A DNA stretch of 64,000 nt, from positions 7,506,417-7,570,416 of the forward strand of contig NC_044925.1 of NCBI RefSeq assembly GCF_003576645.1. The letters are read 5' to 3'. This document shows positions 16,801 to 30,298 of the stretch, in pieces. A program made the position numbers and the translations under genes. Every line of letters starts with the position of its first letter. Positions within the stretch are counted from its first letter, which is position 1. The notes under the pieces were generated by a model, which was not told the origin of the DNA, did no database searches, and worked only from the letters and a program-made list of their open reading frames with translations. The DNA is from Ipomoea triloba. Taxonomy: Eukaryota; Streptophyta; Magnoliopsida; Solanales; Convolvulaceae.

Positions 16801-17427
16801 TAAACTTTTAAAAGTTGCAGTTAACACTCTAACGTGTCATTTTGGTGCATTTAGACCTAATAATTGATTATCCACATGAAATAATTGGTTAATAGAATTC
16901 TGACGGTGAAATCGACGACGAAAGACCAACGAAACGATCGTCGATTTTTATTATCCATGAAAAGAAAAATTGGATTGGTCGCCTTCACTAGAGAAGTTTA
17001 TCCGTGGTCCTTTTCTTCTTCGAGAAGGCAAATAGCATAGTCGCTTTCTTCAATATGAAGAAGGCAACTAGACGCCAATCGCCTTTTATATAAAGAAGGT
17101 AACATGTTGATTATCATCATCGATAAGTTAAATTTATTTAATCGATTTAATAAGTTAAGATATTTAATTAAACTTTCAAAAATTTAAAAGGTTAAAAGCC
17201 TATAAATGTGGAAGGCCTATTTTACAAATTTCTTCTTTTAATTAATTAAACTAATGTGTACAAACTGTATATTGATCATCTACTCCGACTATGCTGCCTG
17301 TAAGTTTTGCTTAAGCAAGTAGTCTTCTTCTGTTGCATTCCAAAAGATTACATTTCACAGAAAAAGAAGCCGACCAATTCGGAATCAAATCGGATCTGAC
17401 CTTCGGATTGGAACTCTCATCACACCC
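16801..17427 (+). other. Upstream region of gamma-SNAP
   Basis: Non-coding. Contains repeated GAAGAAGGCAA motifs around 17020-17100 and AT-rich DNA. It presumably holds the promoter and 5' UTR, but no single TATA box can be assigned. Confidence 0.4.
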
Positions 17428-20400
17428 ATGGCTTCTTCCGATCACCAAAAGTTGCTCTCCAAAGCGGATAAACTGTACACTCTCTCTCTCCCTCTCTCTG
17501 TACATTTCATATTCGCTACTATAGTGTTATGGTTAATTATTCATCTCGATCAATTCTAATTCTGAAGAAATTTTTATTGCTTCAAATGCCCGATTGAAAT
17601 CTCTCTGCTTCTCATGTCTAATGGCATTTAATTTGTGTTTATGCGAAAAGTCTTTTTTTTTTTATTCAAATTATTGGTCGCCTCGTTTTGAGGCTTTAGA
17701 TCATTTTTGTTTTTGCTTAAGTTGTGGCATTCTGATTACTATTATTACATGTATGAATCAATTTGGACCGAGCTGTATATTAGAGGTCAGCAGGTAGTGA
17801 TGGATTGCAGCAATCTTAAGAGACAATACTGAGTATCCTTGGATCTTATGCCATCAGTGATGAATTAGTTGCATTTATCAGTTGTGTTGTTCATCTCTGT
17901 AGAACAAAACTAAGTTTTACAAGGTGGACTGCTGATTGGAAGAGTGCTACCAGTTTGTATGAGCAGGCAGGTATTATGATACGTTTCTTCTCTTGTGGAT
18001 AAAGACTAAGGCATAAGTTGGACGCTACTGTATATTCGCAATTTGTTTATGTGACTCTTTTCTTTCAGCTAATGGATTTAGGCTCGCAAAAAAGTATGAG
18101 CAAGCAAAAACGGCATTTGAGAAAGCTTCAAAAGGACAAGAGATGCTCTCCTCGTATCCTGCTCACTATATTTAGTTTCCCATCAATTTTTTTCCTTGTA
18201 TGTTATATTTCTCTTGTTCCTCTTTTGAATCCCAAGCATCCTTGACAAGTGAAGACCTTGGGATGCAGCCAAACTTATGGAATCTGCTGCTGCCATGGCA
18301 AAGGAGTTAGGCAATTGGCGTGAAGTTGCTGACTTTTATAGACGGGCATATGAATTGTACAGTGAGTGTGGAAGGGCACAACCTGCATCTGATGCTCTTG
18401 CCAAAGGTGCCCGGTATGCTTCTGTTGGACACTCTTCCAATCATGTTTTGGTTCCTTGTATTTAATCTTCCTTTGCTAAGCATACTGATAAGTTACTAAT
18501 GGCATCCTACTTTGTTGTGGTAGTTATCATGGTGGATATTTTCTTTAGTCATTTTCTGTTCACTACTTAAAAAGGTTATTTCTATTCACTAGGCACTAAG
18601 AGGGTGTCACTGATTTGCAGCACACCCCTTCCAGCCAATCTAAGAAATGGGTGAAACAGGGCTGCAAATCCTCTTTACACCCAAAAGTTCTTTCAATAAA
18701 CAATTCTCTCAAGACTGTTGTTTTAGAGTTCCTCAAAAGTTATGATATTTCCCTCTGGGGAGAAGTAACCAAAAGAGGCTGTCAGGAATATCTGAAATAT
18801 AAAGATTCACTTTTCTGATTGTGATCAGACCTTGATGCCATGCAGCTAATGCCTCCTTCACTGAATAAGGCATAACCTAGTAAAGATTTCATACCAACTA
18901 GGCAACTAATGCAAATATTAAATCCCTGCTTAAAATGGGATGATTCTTACAGAATGCACTCCATTATTAGCTGCAGAAGAAACAGAACTAGAGATTATTA
19001 GTACGGGATGTCTGTTAAGGATGCATTGAGAGAAAATCGTTTAAGGTTCTTTTTACTTTTTCAAACTTGTGGATGATCTAGTTAGCAAGAATGGTTATAT
19101 AGAAGATAAGGGAAGACTTGCTTGGATTGAAGTTTTTAAATACAGATATGCTCAAGGGCTCATGACAGATGAAGCACTGTAGGCCATGTCCTTGGGCCCT
19201 GCTAGATTAGGGTTAAAGCTTAGCTGTGCTGAAGATCAAGGCTTTTCTAAAATTTAGTTTAATGTTGCTTTACTATTACTCATTTCTTGTTCCATCCCAA
19301 TCATTGAAGCACTAAGTCACTAACACTAATTTTGGGGCCATCTATTTGTCTCACTAACACTCCTTTGACTCCTAACCCTAGCCCAAAACTTAAAAGTCTA
19401 GCCCATAGCCTAAAAGTTTTGTCCAAGCCCAAACTCTCCAAAGACTAAAAATTTAACCCTAATTTCAAGTCTCAAAATTTCATATTTCCACCGATGAAGC
19501 ACTACCATCACTCTTCAACTACATCAACGGTGATGAGTAGATGACTTCCAAGTGGCTATAGCGAGTTGCAACGATGGCATTTGACGCGCGAAGGAAATCC
19601 AATCGTCCGACAATGCCAGGGGCTCTGCCCAGGCAATGGGTGAGGCGGCGAGCTATGACTATGATGGGCAACCAAGTGATGGGTGATTGCAAGGGTGTAA
19701 ACTCCAATGATGGCAGCGGCAACGCACAGCGGAATAATGACCGACTTGTCCGGCTAGTTGGTTAACTCGGCCGACTAGTCGGACAACCGCCTAAATGGGG
19801 GCCTACATTAGAATACACATTGGCGTAGGGGCGCCTAGCGCCTAGGCGACTGCCTAGGCCCATTTTTGCAACACTGCTTCTCTATTCAATCAAATTACAT
19901 CCTCTTGGTCCCTTGTATGTCTCAATCTTTTTCTCCACTTCCCATTAAAATATAAAAGTCGTGATTTATTAGGTTTGGTTTAAATGTGTAGGTTTAAATG
20001 GGGATTGAGTAAAAGGGTCAAAGGGATTGTTTTTGGATTTTGGGCATGATTCTCACCACACACTTGGTTTTAAAGTAATAAAAGAATAGGGTTAGACGCC
20101 ACAAGTGGGTTTACACTTGATAAGTCAAGAAATCACCATGATTAATTCATGGAAAAAAACTCGCATACGAGTTTCCAAAAACCCATGGTTTTCTATTTCC
20201 AAAATACTTTTTAAATCCTAATTACAAACCAAAAATGGTGGCTTATTTATAGCCCATCAACCATAAATACAGTCCACATGATTAAGATTATTAATGCTTA
20301 CAAATTAGATCTAAACTTAAGGTAGACAAAGGCTAGTGGAAACAAAACTCCTAAACAGATTAAATTCTATCTAATCTAGAATTCCACGCCACCAAAAACC

Positions 20401-23400
20401 TCAGCAAATTAGTCCTCTATATGTGCAACTCTATCCAAATTGAATCCCACGTGCATAGTTTAGTCCAAATTAGCCATGTTGATTTTTGCAAGCATTGACC
20501 CCTTTTCGCGCCATTTGATCCCAAATCAATCATAATCTTCCATTATTTATTCTAGGAATTGAAAAGAACAAGACACCAATTTCACACCAAAATCCCTCCA
20601 TATCACAGAATTGTGCTGCCACCTATTAATTAATTTTAAATAAACAATGCCACCCAAAAGGTTTTATTCCTTTCTAACAACAAACTCAAGCTTATGCCTT
20701 ACCCCACCATATTTGCAACATTCCCTCCCTCTTTGAGGGGATTCTTCCGCGAACTTTGATCAAAAAGCATGGCTAACACTCCTAACAGTGTTCACAATGC
20801 CACATCCCTTCCCTCTTTGCCCTTGTTTTTTGTTCCTTATCTAATATCTACCCAAATGTCCCTTTAACCTAATTTTTGTTAGTCATTTGTTGGCTCAAAT
20901 GATTAGTTGGCAGATACATTGACTAAATCTCATATGGGCCTAGGATTGAATACACATTTGAAACAAGCTTGGGGCTTATGATATACATGCCCTAGCTTGT
21001 GGGGAGTGTTGAATTCCTAGGGTTGGAAGGCTACTATCTTCTCACTAAGCTAGATTGGATAGTCTAAGGGTCTCTTCCACTTGTATGTATATATTAGTCC
21101 ACTGTAAATTATGCTTTTCTTATTACATATCTTTTTCTTCTCCTATTCATTCAACAATAACAATATCTTGGCCTAACCCAGACTGTACCTTTTTGTTTTC
21201 AATTTTATTTTGTTAGAGCCTTGGAAGATGCAGCCCCTGATGAAGCTGTTCAACTCTACACTGAAGCCTGCACTGCTTTGGAAGAAGATGGCAAGGACCA
21301 AATGGCATTTGATCTCTATCGTGATGCGTCAAGGGTTTATCTAAAGCTTGAGAAGTGAGATATTACTCCCTCTAGTTCACCTGATCCTGCCACTCTCCAC
21401 TTAACGTGCTTATTAAAAATAGAACATATGGATTCTCATTCTTTGAAGACATCAGAACCCAACATGGAGTAAAAGTAATATTAGATGATGTCTTTGAGTA
21501 CTAGAAAGTACAAAGCATTTCCAACATGAAACTGTACAGAGTGTTTTAACAATAGCAGAATAGTTTTATATTTTACAAAACTGACCAATTCGAATGGCAC
21601 AAACCAAAAGTAAATTTGGCTACTTCAAGTGAAAAGGAGGGTGGGTATTTGGTAAAATATTTTCTTGGAAGTTAAAAGTTAATGGTCTATGGTGATTTTT
21701 GTATTATATGGAGTAATACATTTCTAATTTTAAATGGTCATCACCCAGACACCCAGTTGAAGAAACTGTGCACATAACTTAATGCTTTATATATTTGAGA
21801 ATAAATTGCTCCATGTACTGATGATCGGTTATTGTTGATTTGGACTGATTATCTACAGGTACGCAGATGCTGCAACTATTCTTTTGAGATGGGCCTTGGC
21901 AGCTGATAAGTGTAATGCAACTCATAGCCAATGCAAGGTCTCAAAGCTTTCTAATTTATATTGATATTTGTGCAAGTCATCTGCCACATTTTCTGTATGC
22001 AGATATCCACACTTTTATTTTATCCATATTTCTATTTAAAATTGATACTGGTGTCAACACTTTCATCTATTCAGTGGAGTATAATCAGGTTTTCTCAATG
22101 ATAATATTCATGCATTTGGTTCTGTTGACTCCATTTTATCTTTTCATGAGACAGCAACTGTGCTCTTATCTTTCATGATGGGGAGAAGGTGCTTAACTGC
22201 CAAATATATGCATGCACGTTGGCTAGCTTGGAATACATTTATGACTTTTCTGCAGTTCTTTTGTTAATGACTTATTATTGAATCCACTCTATGACTAATG
22301 ATAACACAGTTTTAGGATTGCTTGAACTCTTTCTTACAGAGTTAAATTTCTAAATGAATTTATTTGGTGCAGGCATACCTCAGTGCAATCATTGTCTACC
22401 TATATGCTCATGACTTCAAGGAAGCTGAAAAGTGCTATAATGATTGTTGTCAGTAAGTTTCAAGCTTGCATCTACTCTCAAATAAATGAGTTTAATCATT
22501 ATTTCAGCATTGGAATGGGAAATAAGAGACAGTGAGCACAATTGGTTCATCAAGAATGCGACTCCACACATAAATTCATGTGAAGCAATATCTGTCTATT
22601 ACTTATACTGGGAAGGAAAAATGAGCACTGGCAATTCATCTTACAGAGGATTATGTGAAATTTCATGGTGATTTGTATGGTGTGGTGCTGCAGCAATGTC
22701 AAAGACTAAAATAAGTGGATTTTATTCAAACATAGGGAGTACAGTTATTTCTATAAAAGCCCTTCCATAAACTTCACTTCCACTATTGCAGACCCACACT
22801 AGAAACCTGGCTAAAGTTCCTAAAACACCCTCTTGATGAGTCGGAATTCTAACAAAACTATTTTGCAAGACTAGTAAAAAGCTAGTTGTATCATCTATAA
22901 ATCATGGCATTTCTCTTCCTTGTCAGGGTTGAAACCTTTTTGAATAGCGATCAAAGTCGCTGGCTAGCTGTGCTTTCTCTCTGCATACAGAGAAGGTGAT
23001 GAAGAAGAAATCAATTTTTGTTAGTCATTTGTTGGCTCAAATGATTAGTTGGCAGATACATTGACTAAATCTCATATGGGCCTAGGATTGAATACACATT
23101 TGAAACAAGCTTGGGGCTTATGATATACATGCCCTAGCTTGTGGGGAGTGTTGAATTCCTAGGGTTGGAAGGCTACTATCTTCTCACTAAGCTAGATTGG
23201 ATAGTCTAAGGGTCTCTTCCACTTGTATGTATATATTAGTCCACTGTAAATTATGCTTTTCTTATTACATATCTTTTTCTTCTCCTATTCATTCAACAAT
23301 AACAATATCTTGGCCTAACCCAGACTGTACCTTTTTGTTTTCAATTTTATTTTGTTAGAGCCTTGGAAGATGCAGCCCCTGATGAAGCTGTTCAACTCTA

Positions 23401-25485
23401 CACTGAAGCCTGCACTGCTTTGGAAGAAGATGGCAAGGACCAAATGGCATTTGATCTCTATCGTGATGCGTCAAGGGTTTATCTAAAGCTTGAGAAGTGA
23501 GATATTACTCCCTCTAGTTCACCTGATCCTGCCACTCTCCACTTAACGTGCTTATTAAAAATAGAACATATGGATTCTCATTCTTTGAAGACATCAGAAC
23601 CCAACATGGAGTAAAAGTAATATTAGATGATGTCTTTGAGTACTAGAAAGTACAAAGCATTTCCAACATGAAACTGTACAGAGTGTTTTAACAATAGCAG
23701 AATAGTTTTATATTTTACAAAACTGACCAATTCGAATGGCACAAACCAAAAGTAAATTTGGCTACTTCAAGTGAAAAGGAGGGTGGGTATTTGGTAAAAT
23801 ATTTTCTTGGAAGTTAAAAGTTAATGGTCTATGGTGATTTTTGTATTATATGGAGTAATACATTTCTAATTTTAAATGGTCATCACCCAGACACCCAGTT
23901 GAAGAAACTGTGCACATAACTTAATGCTTTATATATTTGAGAATAAATTGCTCCATGTACTGATGATCGGTTATTGTTGATTTGGACTGATTATCTACAG
24001 GTACGCAGATGCTGCAACTATTCTTTTGAGATGGGCCTTGGCAGCTGATAAGTGTAATGCAACTCATAGCCAATGCAAGGTCTCAAAGCTTTCTAATTTA
24101 TATTGATATTTGTGCAAGTCATCTGCCACATTTTCTGTATGCAGATATCCACACTTTTATTTTATCCATATTTCTATTTAAAATTGATACTGGTGTCAAC
24201 ACTTTCATCTATTCAGTGGAGTATAATCAGGTTTTCTCAATGATAATATTCATGCATTTGGTTCTGTTGACTCCATTTTATCTTTTCATGAGACAGCAAC
24301 TGTGCTCTTATCTTTCATGATGGGGAGAAGGTGCTTAACTGCCAAATATATGCATGCACGTTGGCTAGCTTGGAATACATTTATGACTTTTCTGCAGTTC
24401 TTTTGTTAATGACTTATTATTGAATCCACTCTATGACTAATGATAACACAGTTTTAGGATTGCTTGAACTCTTTCTTACAGAGTTAAATTTCTAAATGAA
24501 TTTATTTGGTGCAGGCATACCTCAGTGCAATCATTGTCTACCTATATGCTCATGACTTCAAGGAAGCTGAAAAGTGCTATAATGATTGTTGTCAGTAAGT
24601 TTCAAGCTTGCATCTACTCTCAAATAAATGAGTTTAATCATTATTTCAGCATTGGAATGGGAAATAAGAGACAGTGAGCACAATTGGTTCATCAAGAATG
24701 CGACTCCAACACATAAATTCATGTGAAGCAATATCTGTTCTATTACTTATACTGGGAAGAGGAAAAATGAGCACTGGCAATTCATCTTACAGAGGATTAT
24801 GTGTAAATTTCATGGTGATTTGTATGGTGTGGTGCTGCAGCAATGTCAAAGACTAAAATAAGTGGATTTTATTCAAACATAGGGAGTACAGTTATTTCTA
24901 TAAAAGCCCTTCCATAAACTTCACTTCCACTATTGCAGACCCACACTAGAAACCTGGCTAAAGTTCCTAAAACACCCTCTTGATGAGTCGGAATTCTAAC
25001 AAAACTATTTTTGCAAGACTAGTAAAAAGCTAGTTGTATCATCTATAAATCATGGCATTTCTCTTTCTGTGCTAGCAAGTTTCTCTCTGCATACAGAGAA
25101 GGTGATGAAGAAGAAATCAAGCGTGTTGGTCAGTCAAGTATAGTTACAAANGATGAAGAAGAAATCAAGCGTGTTGGTCAGTCAAGTATAGTTACAAATC
25201 TTGATCACACGGTAACTCAATTCTGCTGAACTTTATATATAAATTCATGATATTCATCTTTTATTTAAGACTAGTAATTGTGTTCTTTATCATAAAGTAT
25301 GCTGTTGCATTTCGGTGTGATATTGCTGCATGCTTCTACTTATTGACCAATGCTAAGCATACACTTCAAAAACTGTGCAGATTGTTAGGCTTGCAAGGAA
25401 ACTACCAACAGGGGATGTGAGTACATTCAGAAGTGGCACGACAAGGGACAATGAAGAACAGCTTGATGAGGATGATCTTACATAG
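17428..25485 (+). CDS. GSNAP: Gamma-soluble NSF attachment protein (gamma-SNAP), with partly duplicated assembly
   Basis: Adaptor linking NSF to SNARE complexes so they can be disassembled after membrane fusion; cytosolic, built of TPR-like helical hairpins. Exons: 17428-17474 (ATG, MASSDHQKLLSKADKL), 17903-17970 (TRWTADWKSAT), 18069-18153, 18255-18413 (DFYRRAYELYSECGR), 21217-21354, 21859-21937, 22373-22452 (YAHDFKEAEKCYNDC), exon 8, then 25381-25485 ending DEDDLT and TAG. Splice phases agree throughout. Exons 5-7 occur again at 23359-23496, 24001-24079 and 24515-24594. Neither copy of exon 8 is complete. The first (22927-23012) has the 5' half (VETFLNSDQSR), is garbled after that and breaks off. 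The second (25068-25211) has the 3' half (CASKFLSAYREGD...) and an N. Counting each exon once gives about 296 residues, near the roughly 290 of plant gamma-SNAP, so one gene is likely present but mis-assembled. Confidence 0.92.
18414..21216. other. Large gamma-SNAP intron 4 with repeat debris
   Basis: No coding exon of the host gene is seen. At 19730-19880 there is a GCGCCTAGCGCCTAGGCG-rich segment followed by TTTTTGCAACACTGC. A similar GC-rich tip recurs at 49655-49755, so this is probably the end of a repeat family. From about 19930 to 20860 the sequence resembles retroelement LTR or leader DNA but cannot be placed. The Copia remnant at 20871-21156 is listed separately. Confidence 0.45.
20871..21156 (+). 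mobile_element. 3' end of a second Copia element: RNase H tail plus 150-bp LTR
   Basis: The frame near 20895-20985 reads LADTLTKSHMGLGLNTHLKQ, the usual C-terminal end of Copia RNase H, with one in-frame stop just before. A purine-rich GGGGAG precedes an LTR-like block at 21007-21156 that starts TGTTGAAT and ends ATTCAACA, a perfect 8-bp terminal inverted repeat. The rest of the element is missing. The same fragment appears again at 23013-23298 through the tandem duplication. Confidence 0.75.
20871..23012 (+). repeat. 2142-bp tandem duplication, first copy
   Basis: Matches 23013-25151 nearly base for base. The copies differ mainly by one-base indels (for example GACTCCACAC versus GACTCCAACAC near 22560/24702) and by a rearranged stretch in exon 8. 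The copy ends inside exon 8 at GATGAAGAAGAAATCA and jumps straight to AATTTTTGTTAGTC. Confidence 0.93.
23013..25151 (+). repeat. 2142-bp tandem duplication, second copy
   Basis: Second copy of the block, carrying the Copia tail, gamma-SNAP exons 5-7 and the 3' half of exon 8. It lacks about 40 bp that hold the 5' part of exon 8 with its acceptor. It ends at the N at 25151. Confidence 0.93.
25103..25199 (+). repeat. 48-bp duplication around a single N
   Basis: The segment beginning GATGAAGAAGAAATCAAGCG and ending ATAGTTACAAA occurs on both sides of the N at 25151. An uncollapsed overlap between two joined contigs would leave exactly this pattern. Confidence 0.9.
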
Positions 25486-26556
25486 TCTTCACTTCAATGA
25501 ATAACATCTCTGCCATTTGTGTACCATTTTCTGGATTTGCTTGGATAAAGGCTTGTGACTTGCTGTTTTATGATTTTGGTTGCTTGAATATCGTGATAGA
25601 TATGAAATGATCGAGCACTTTAATATAAGCCAGTATGATAAACTCCACAGATTTGAATACTTGCAATCTTGCTTTATGACATGGTTATTGACTTTTTGAT
25701 TTGTTTCATATCAAACAGCCAAACAGGGAACTTTATTTCCCAAATGTTGGTAAATAATTCTTGGTACATTTGGTACTTGAGATTTTGTCTTATTTTTTCT
25801 TATTTTCTTATTTGGTACAGCAATTTGATTTGATGATCACATCAAGAGGTAGGTTTAAGCCCTTTTAGGGATAGCCTTCCAATCTTTGATAGTTATACCA
25901 TGAACCCGGGTCTACCTTGCGAGGTGGACTCATGTCTATTTACATATTGAATGTTTACAATTTACATACTGAATGTTCATAATTTGAATTGTGAACATTC
26001 AGTATGTAAATTATGTATTTTGAACACGGTCTACCTTGCAAAGTGGATCTGAGTCCACAAAATAATTAGATATAAGAGAGAGAGAATTATAAGTATATAG
26101 AGAAAATAATGGTAAATTGCAATTTAGAATTATAAGTATATAGAAAAAATAATGGTAAATTGCTATGATGATATCACTGTAGACATTAATACATTATTTT
26201 TTTTAAAAGTGAGAATATTTCAAGATAATACCTAATTAAATAATTGTGATAAAAGATTAGAGATTAGAGATTAAATAATTCTCCAACTTCTCAAAAAAAA
26301 AAATCTCCAAGAATAATAAGCATATACCTCACTAATGTTGCATAGTTAAGATAAAGGTAACAATTATCAGCTCATAACAATACTAGAACAAGCAAGAGAG
26401 TAGTGGTTTTATGTTAAGCAGATCAATAGTGGTAGTGATTCATCAAGGCAGTAAGTTATATCTACATTTGGACACATCTTTACAGAGCTAATAACTCAAA
26501 AAATTTGGGCATACAAAAAATACAAAATAACAAGATGAGATGAGAAGAAGTATCTA
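25486..26556. other. Spacer between gamma-SNAP and the convergent subtilase gene
   Basis: Holds the 3' ends of two convergent genes. A near-perfect inverted repeat at about 25957-26012 (TTTACATACTGAATGTTCA and its complement) lies within a larger inverted pair containing GGTCTACCTTGC at both ends (about 25907-26060), probably a small MITE. GAGAGAGA and duplicated AATTATAAGTATATAGA segments follow near 26075-26160. No gene seen. Confidence 0.5.
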
Positions 26557-29500
26557 TCAAGCACTAGTTGTGTTATATGAAATTTTGACAATGACAGACA
26601 AAGGAATGTTTACAACATGACCATGGTTTCCAAACATCCCAATCCTTCCAAAACTCGGGCTGCTGTTGTTCATAGTCGCGTTGAACGATATCGTCAAGTT
26701 CAAACTCTCTCCGCTTCCAACACAAAACCGCGTTGGCGTCACCTTCACAGAAGCCCCGTAAGGCGCACTCCACCCAACAACGTATGATTCGCTGCCACCC
26801 ACATTAGTCAGTGTTCGTTGAACCACTCGCGATTGGTTCAGCCTGGCAATTGTGATCGACGGCAAGTTGAGGTCCACGCCACTCAAAGTGGAGGCGCCAC
26901 AGCTCTCGCTCGTGTAGTTCAGAACCACAGAGGCCGATCCGTTGATGCCACACAGAAATGACATATAGTCATTGTAGCCTACAAAAGTTGGGGATTCTCG
27001 ACAGATCAAAACAGTGTACATTTCACCGACAGTCAATATGAACACCATTATAGAGCAAGCAAATATTAACATTGCGATCATTGCCTCCATACTTCAGTTC
27101 ATTCCATGAATTTTGTGTTTTGCCATTTCTACAATCATTGAATATGAAGAAGATATGTGGCTTTCCATGGGGGAAACATAAATTAGACCCATCTTGTGCT
27201 CAGATGGCATGTAGTGACCTCCCCATATGGGAAATCAGGAGTTACTTTGTAACTTCAACAAGTTGAGAAAGTATGGATGAACAGATACTAAAATGTAATA
27301 GGGTCATTTTTTGTGAACTGTTCCAATTCATTGCTAGTAACATGCATAAATGAAAGTAAGCAGAATGACTTACTTGAATCAAGAATAAGCCCCGGATCCA
27401 ATGCCGCAGTTGCATTCACAAAACCACTTCCCATATCAAAAGGTGTTGCAGGAGACTGGTTTATGTCAGGGTTAGCATATGCACGCTGGGCCAGTATGGG
27501 GCCTCCACCTTTGTCATACACCGATGCTGTTGTAGAAAGTGCAGATCCAATAGCTGCAGGAGTGAACGTTGGAAACTTCTGCTTGATCAAGGCAGCCAGA
27601 CCAGCAACATGTGGAGCCGCCATGCTTGTTCCAGACATCATTGCAAAGCTCTCACCTAAAAAGTGTTTAATGCAATCTTGGTCAGTTAATATTTACCATT
27701 GCATGGTCTTAATGATGATTGAAGCTACAACTACAAGCTTGGTTTGTATCCCAAAATGTTGGGCAGAGGCCAGTAACGGGCCAAGTCCAGCATTTGGTAG
27801 CTAGGAGGATTGTTGGGTTGGGCGGATGCGGGTAAAAGGCCAAGTCCAGCACCCTGTCTTTCAAAAATGTGGTGGCAATATATAAAGAAATAAAGTTGTG
27901 CCTTTGCTGTGAGTTATAGCTTTTGGCATAGTGGTAAACTTTTGATCCTAACAAGTGGTATATGTGGTGGCGGTATATAAGGAAATAAAGTTGCGCCTTC
28001 ACTGTGAGTATAGGTTTTGGCGTAGTGGTAAGCGCTTGATCCTGACAAGTAACTAACAAGTGGTATATGTGGTGGCGGTATATAAGAAAATAAAGTTGCG
28101 CCTTCGCTGTGAGTTATAGCTTTTAGCATAGCGGTAAGGGTTTAATCCTAACACAAAAGTCTACCTAGAAACTCCATGGAGTCGGTTCCGCCAGAGCTCC
28201 AAGCTGCCCATATTGAATTTCCAGGAGCAACAATGTTTGGTTTTAGGATATCTGCATCATCGAGAGAATTGTCTTCTGGATCTGGCCCCCGAGCAGAATA
28301 AAACATAACCTTTGGAGCAGATAAGCTGAAATTTGCTTTAATTCCCCCTGAAATGCACGCAACTGCCCCAGACTTGACAATTTTGTTGGTCGTTTGATCT
28401 CTCTCCAGAGACGAATTGTAGTACTTGAGAAAAATCTGCGGGAATTAGTAAAATTCACAAACGTTAGCTACTAAATGAGAACAAAGTTGACTAATTCCCC
28501 GGAAACATTCCGTCTCAATCCAGTTCTTGCCATGTTACAATACAAAACATGAGGATCAGGACTGAATTTCAGCATATAATTATAAGCTTACCTTTGAATC
28601 ATCTGGAGATGGAATTATAATGCCGGGCAATCTCATTGGTACAGGATTAAGTTGAAAACCTATGACAAAAGGATCCATATAAAACACAATACCAGCTGCA
28701 CTGAGGTTGCTCGCAGTTTCCAAGGCCTGTTTGATGGTGGAAAGCCCAAGCACAAACCGGATAGAGTAGCTACATATTAAAAGATTCCCCTGAACAACGG
28801 TTCGGTTGAAATTAATGGCATCTTGGCATTCACCCACATACATATCATCAGAAGCTGTCGTATCATTCAAAGCATCAATTGCAGAAACCAGTGTATACGT
28901 TGCATTTTGATCCGTTCCAGCTGCACCGAAACAACAAAAGCATTTTAATTTTGTTAAGGGTCCCACATTGAAAAAAACATAAACCTGCAATTGAAACTTA
29001 CGTGCAAGTCCAACTCCAGAAATGGTGACATTGTTTCCCAGGACTATAGAGTTACTATAGACCCTATCGTGTGTGGAAGCACCGACAGTAAAGATCCACG
29101 GGCTGAACGAAGAAATGCTTTTTGGTGACGGTCCAGTATTTCCTGCTGCTTGAACGACAAATATACCCGCCTTAACAGCTGACAGCAAGGCCATGTCTAT
29201 AGGGTTAAAGAAAGTTGCTACTCCGGGAGGACGTCTGTTTGGAGTGATTGACAAACTTATTATGTCTACTCCATCCTGCGCTGCCTGCAAATGCAACATA
29301 TATATAATTTAGTATACCAAAATGGGGCAGGACACATTAGTAATTTAGTATTAGATTTTGAAGAAAAATAAAACTGTATCTAAGTTTCTTCGAATCTAAA
29401 TTGATACATCCAAAAATATAATTTAACGATGATTCCAAAATTATAAGTGAACCTGGTCAATTGCAGCAACTACATCCGCAGCAAAGCCACCGAAACTCTT

Positions 29501-30021
29501 GTACAGTGCCTTGTATACAGCAATGCTTTAAAAAAACATTGGATCCAGTCAATATCTTAGCCAAATATAAATTTATTTAAAGAGCAATATACAAAACCCC
29601 ACCAAGTTCAGCCATGAATTTCATAATCTACTGAAGAAAGCCTTTTAAGCAAACAAAACATTCAATGCGTTGATAATAAGTCATGAGAATATGCCAATTG
29701 GAGCTATCAATAATCCTTAAACAAGTTTAAAAGACTAATATTTTTGTTCATTATTGTAAATTTGTAACTCCCGTGTTTCTCATAGCCCAGGCAAAATGGT
29801 ATTCACAAATCATAATTAGATCATAAGGGAGAAATTTCTCCCCTTATCACTAATGAAAATTTAGTCTGGAAGGAGAGAAATGTGTTAACAGAAGCACTCC
29901 CTTATTTACATTGTTCATTAGACTGATCCATGTGTATGCAGATAAAACAAGTTCATAACATCAATCTTATAAACGGGCACACACATCTGCCAAAATCTAT
30001 AAGCTCTCATTCTCTCTCTCT

Positions 30022-30086
<65 letters not shown>

Positions 30087-30244
30087 CCAGCTCCCAAGAG
30101 AACCACTCTCCATGTGAGTGAGAATGGTCTAAAAAAAGGATTAAAAGATACCCATTAAATCCTATCCATCAGATCTTGCCAAATGAAGAGCCCAGATTAG
30201 ACCACAGGTTCTCACCTAGGGAGTGGTTCTCATATGAACAAGAT

Positions 30245-30298
<54 letters not shown>

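Noticed and set aside
21915..22178. 87-codon open frame, repeated at 24057
   Set aside because: It overlaps gamma-SNAP exon 6 in another frame and runs into the intron; it is identical in the second copy only because the block is duplicated.
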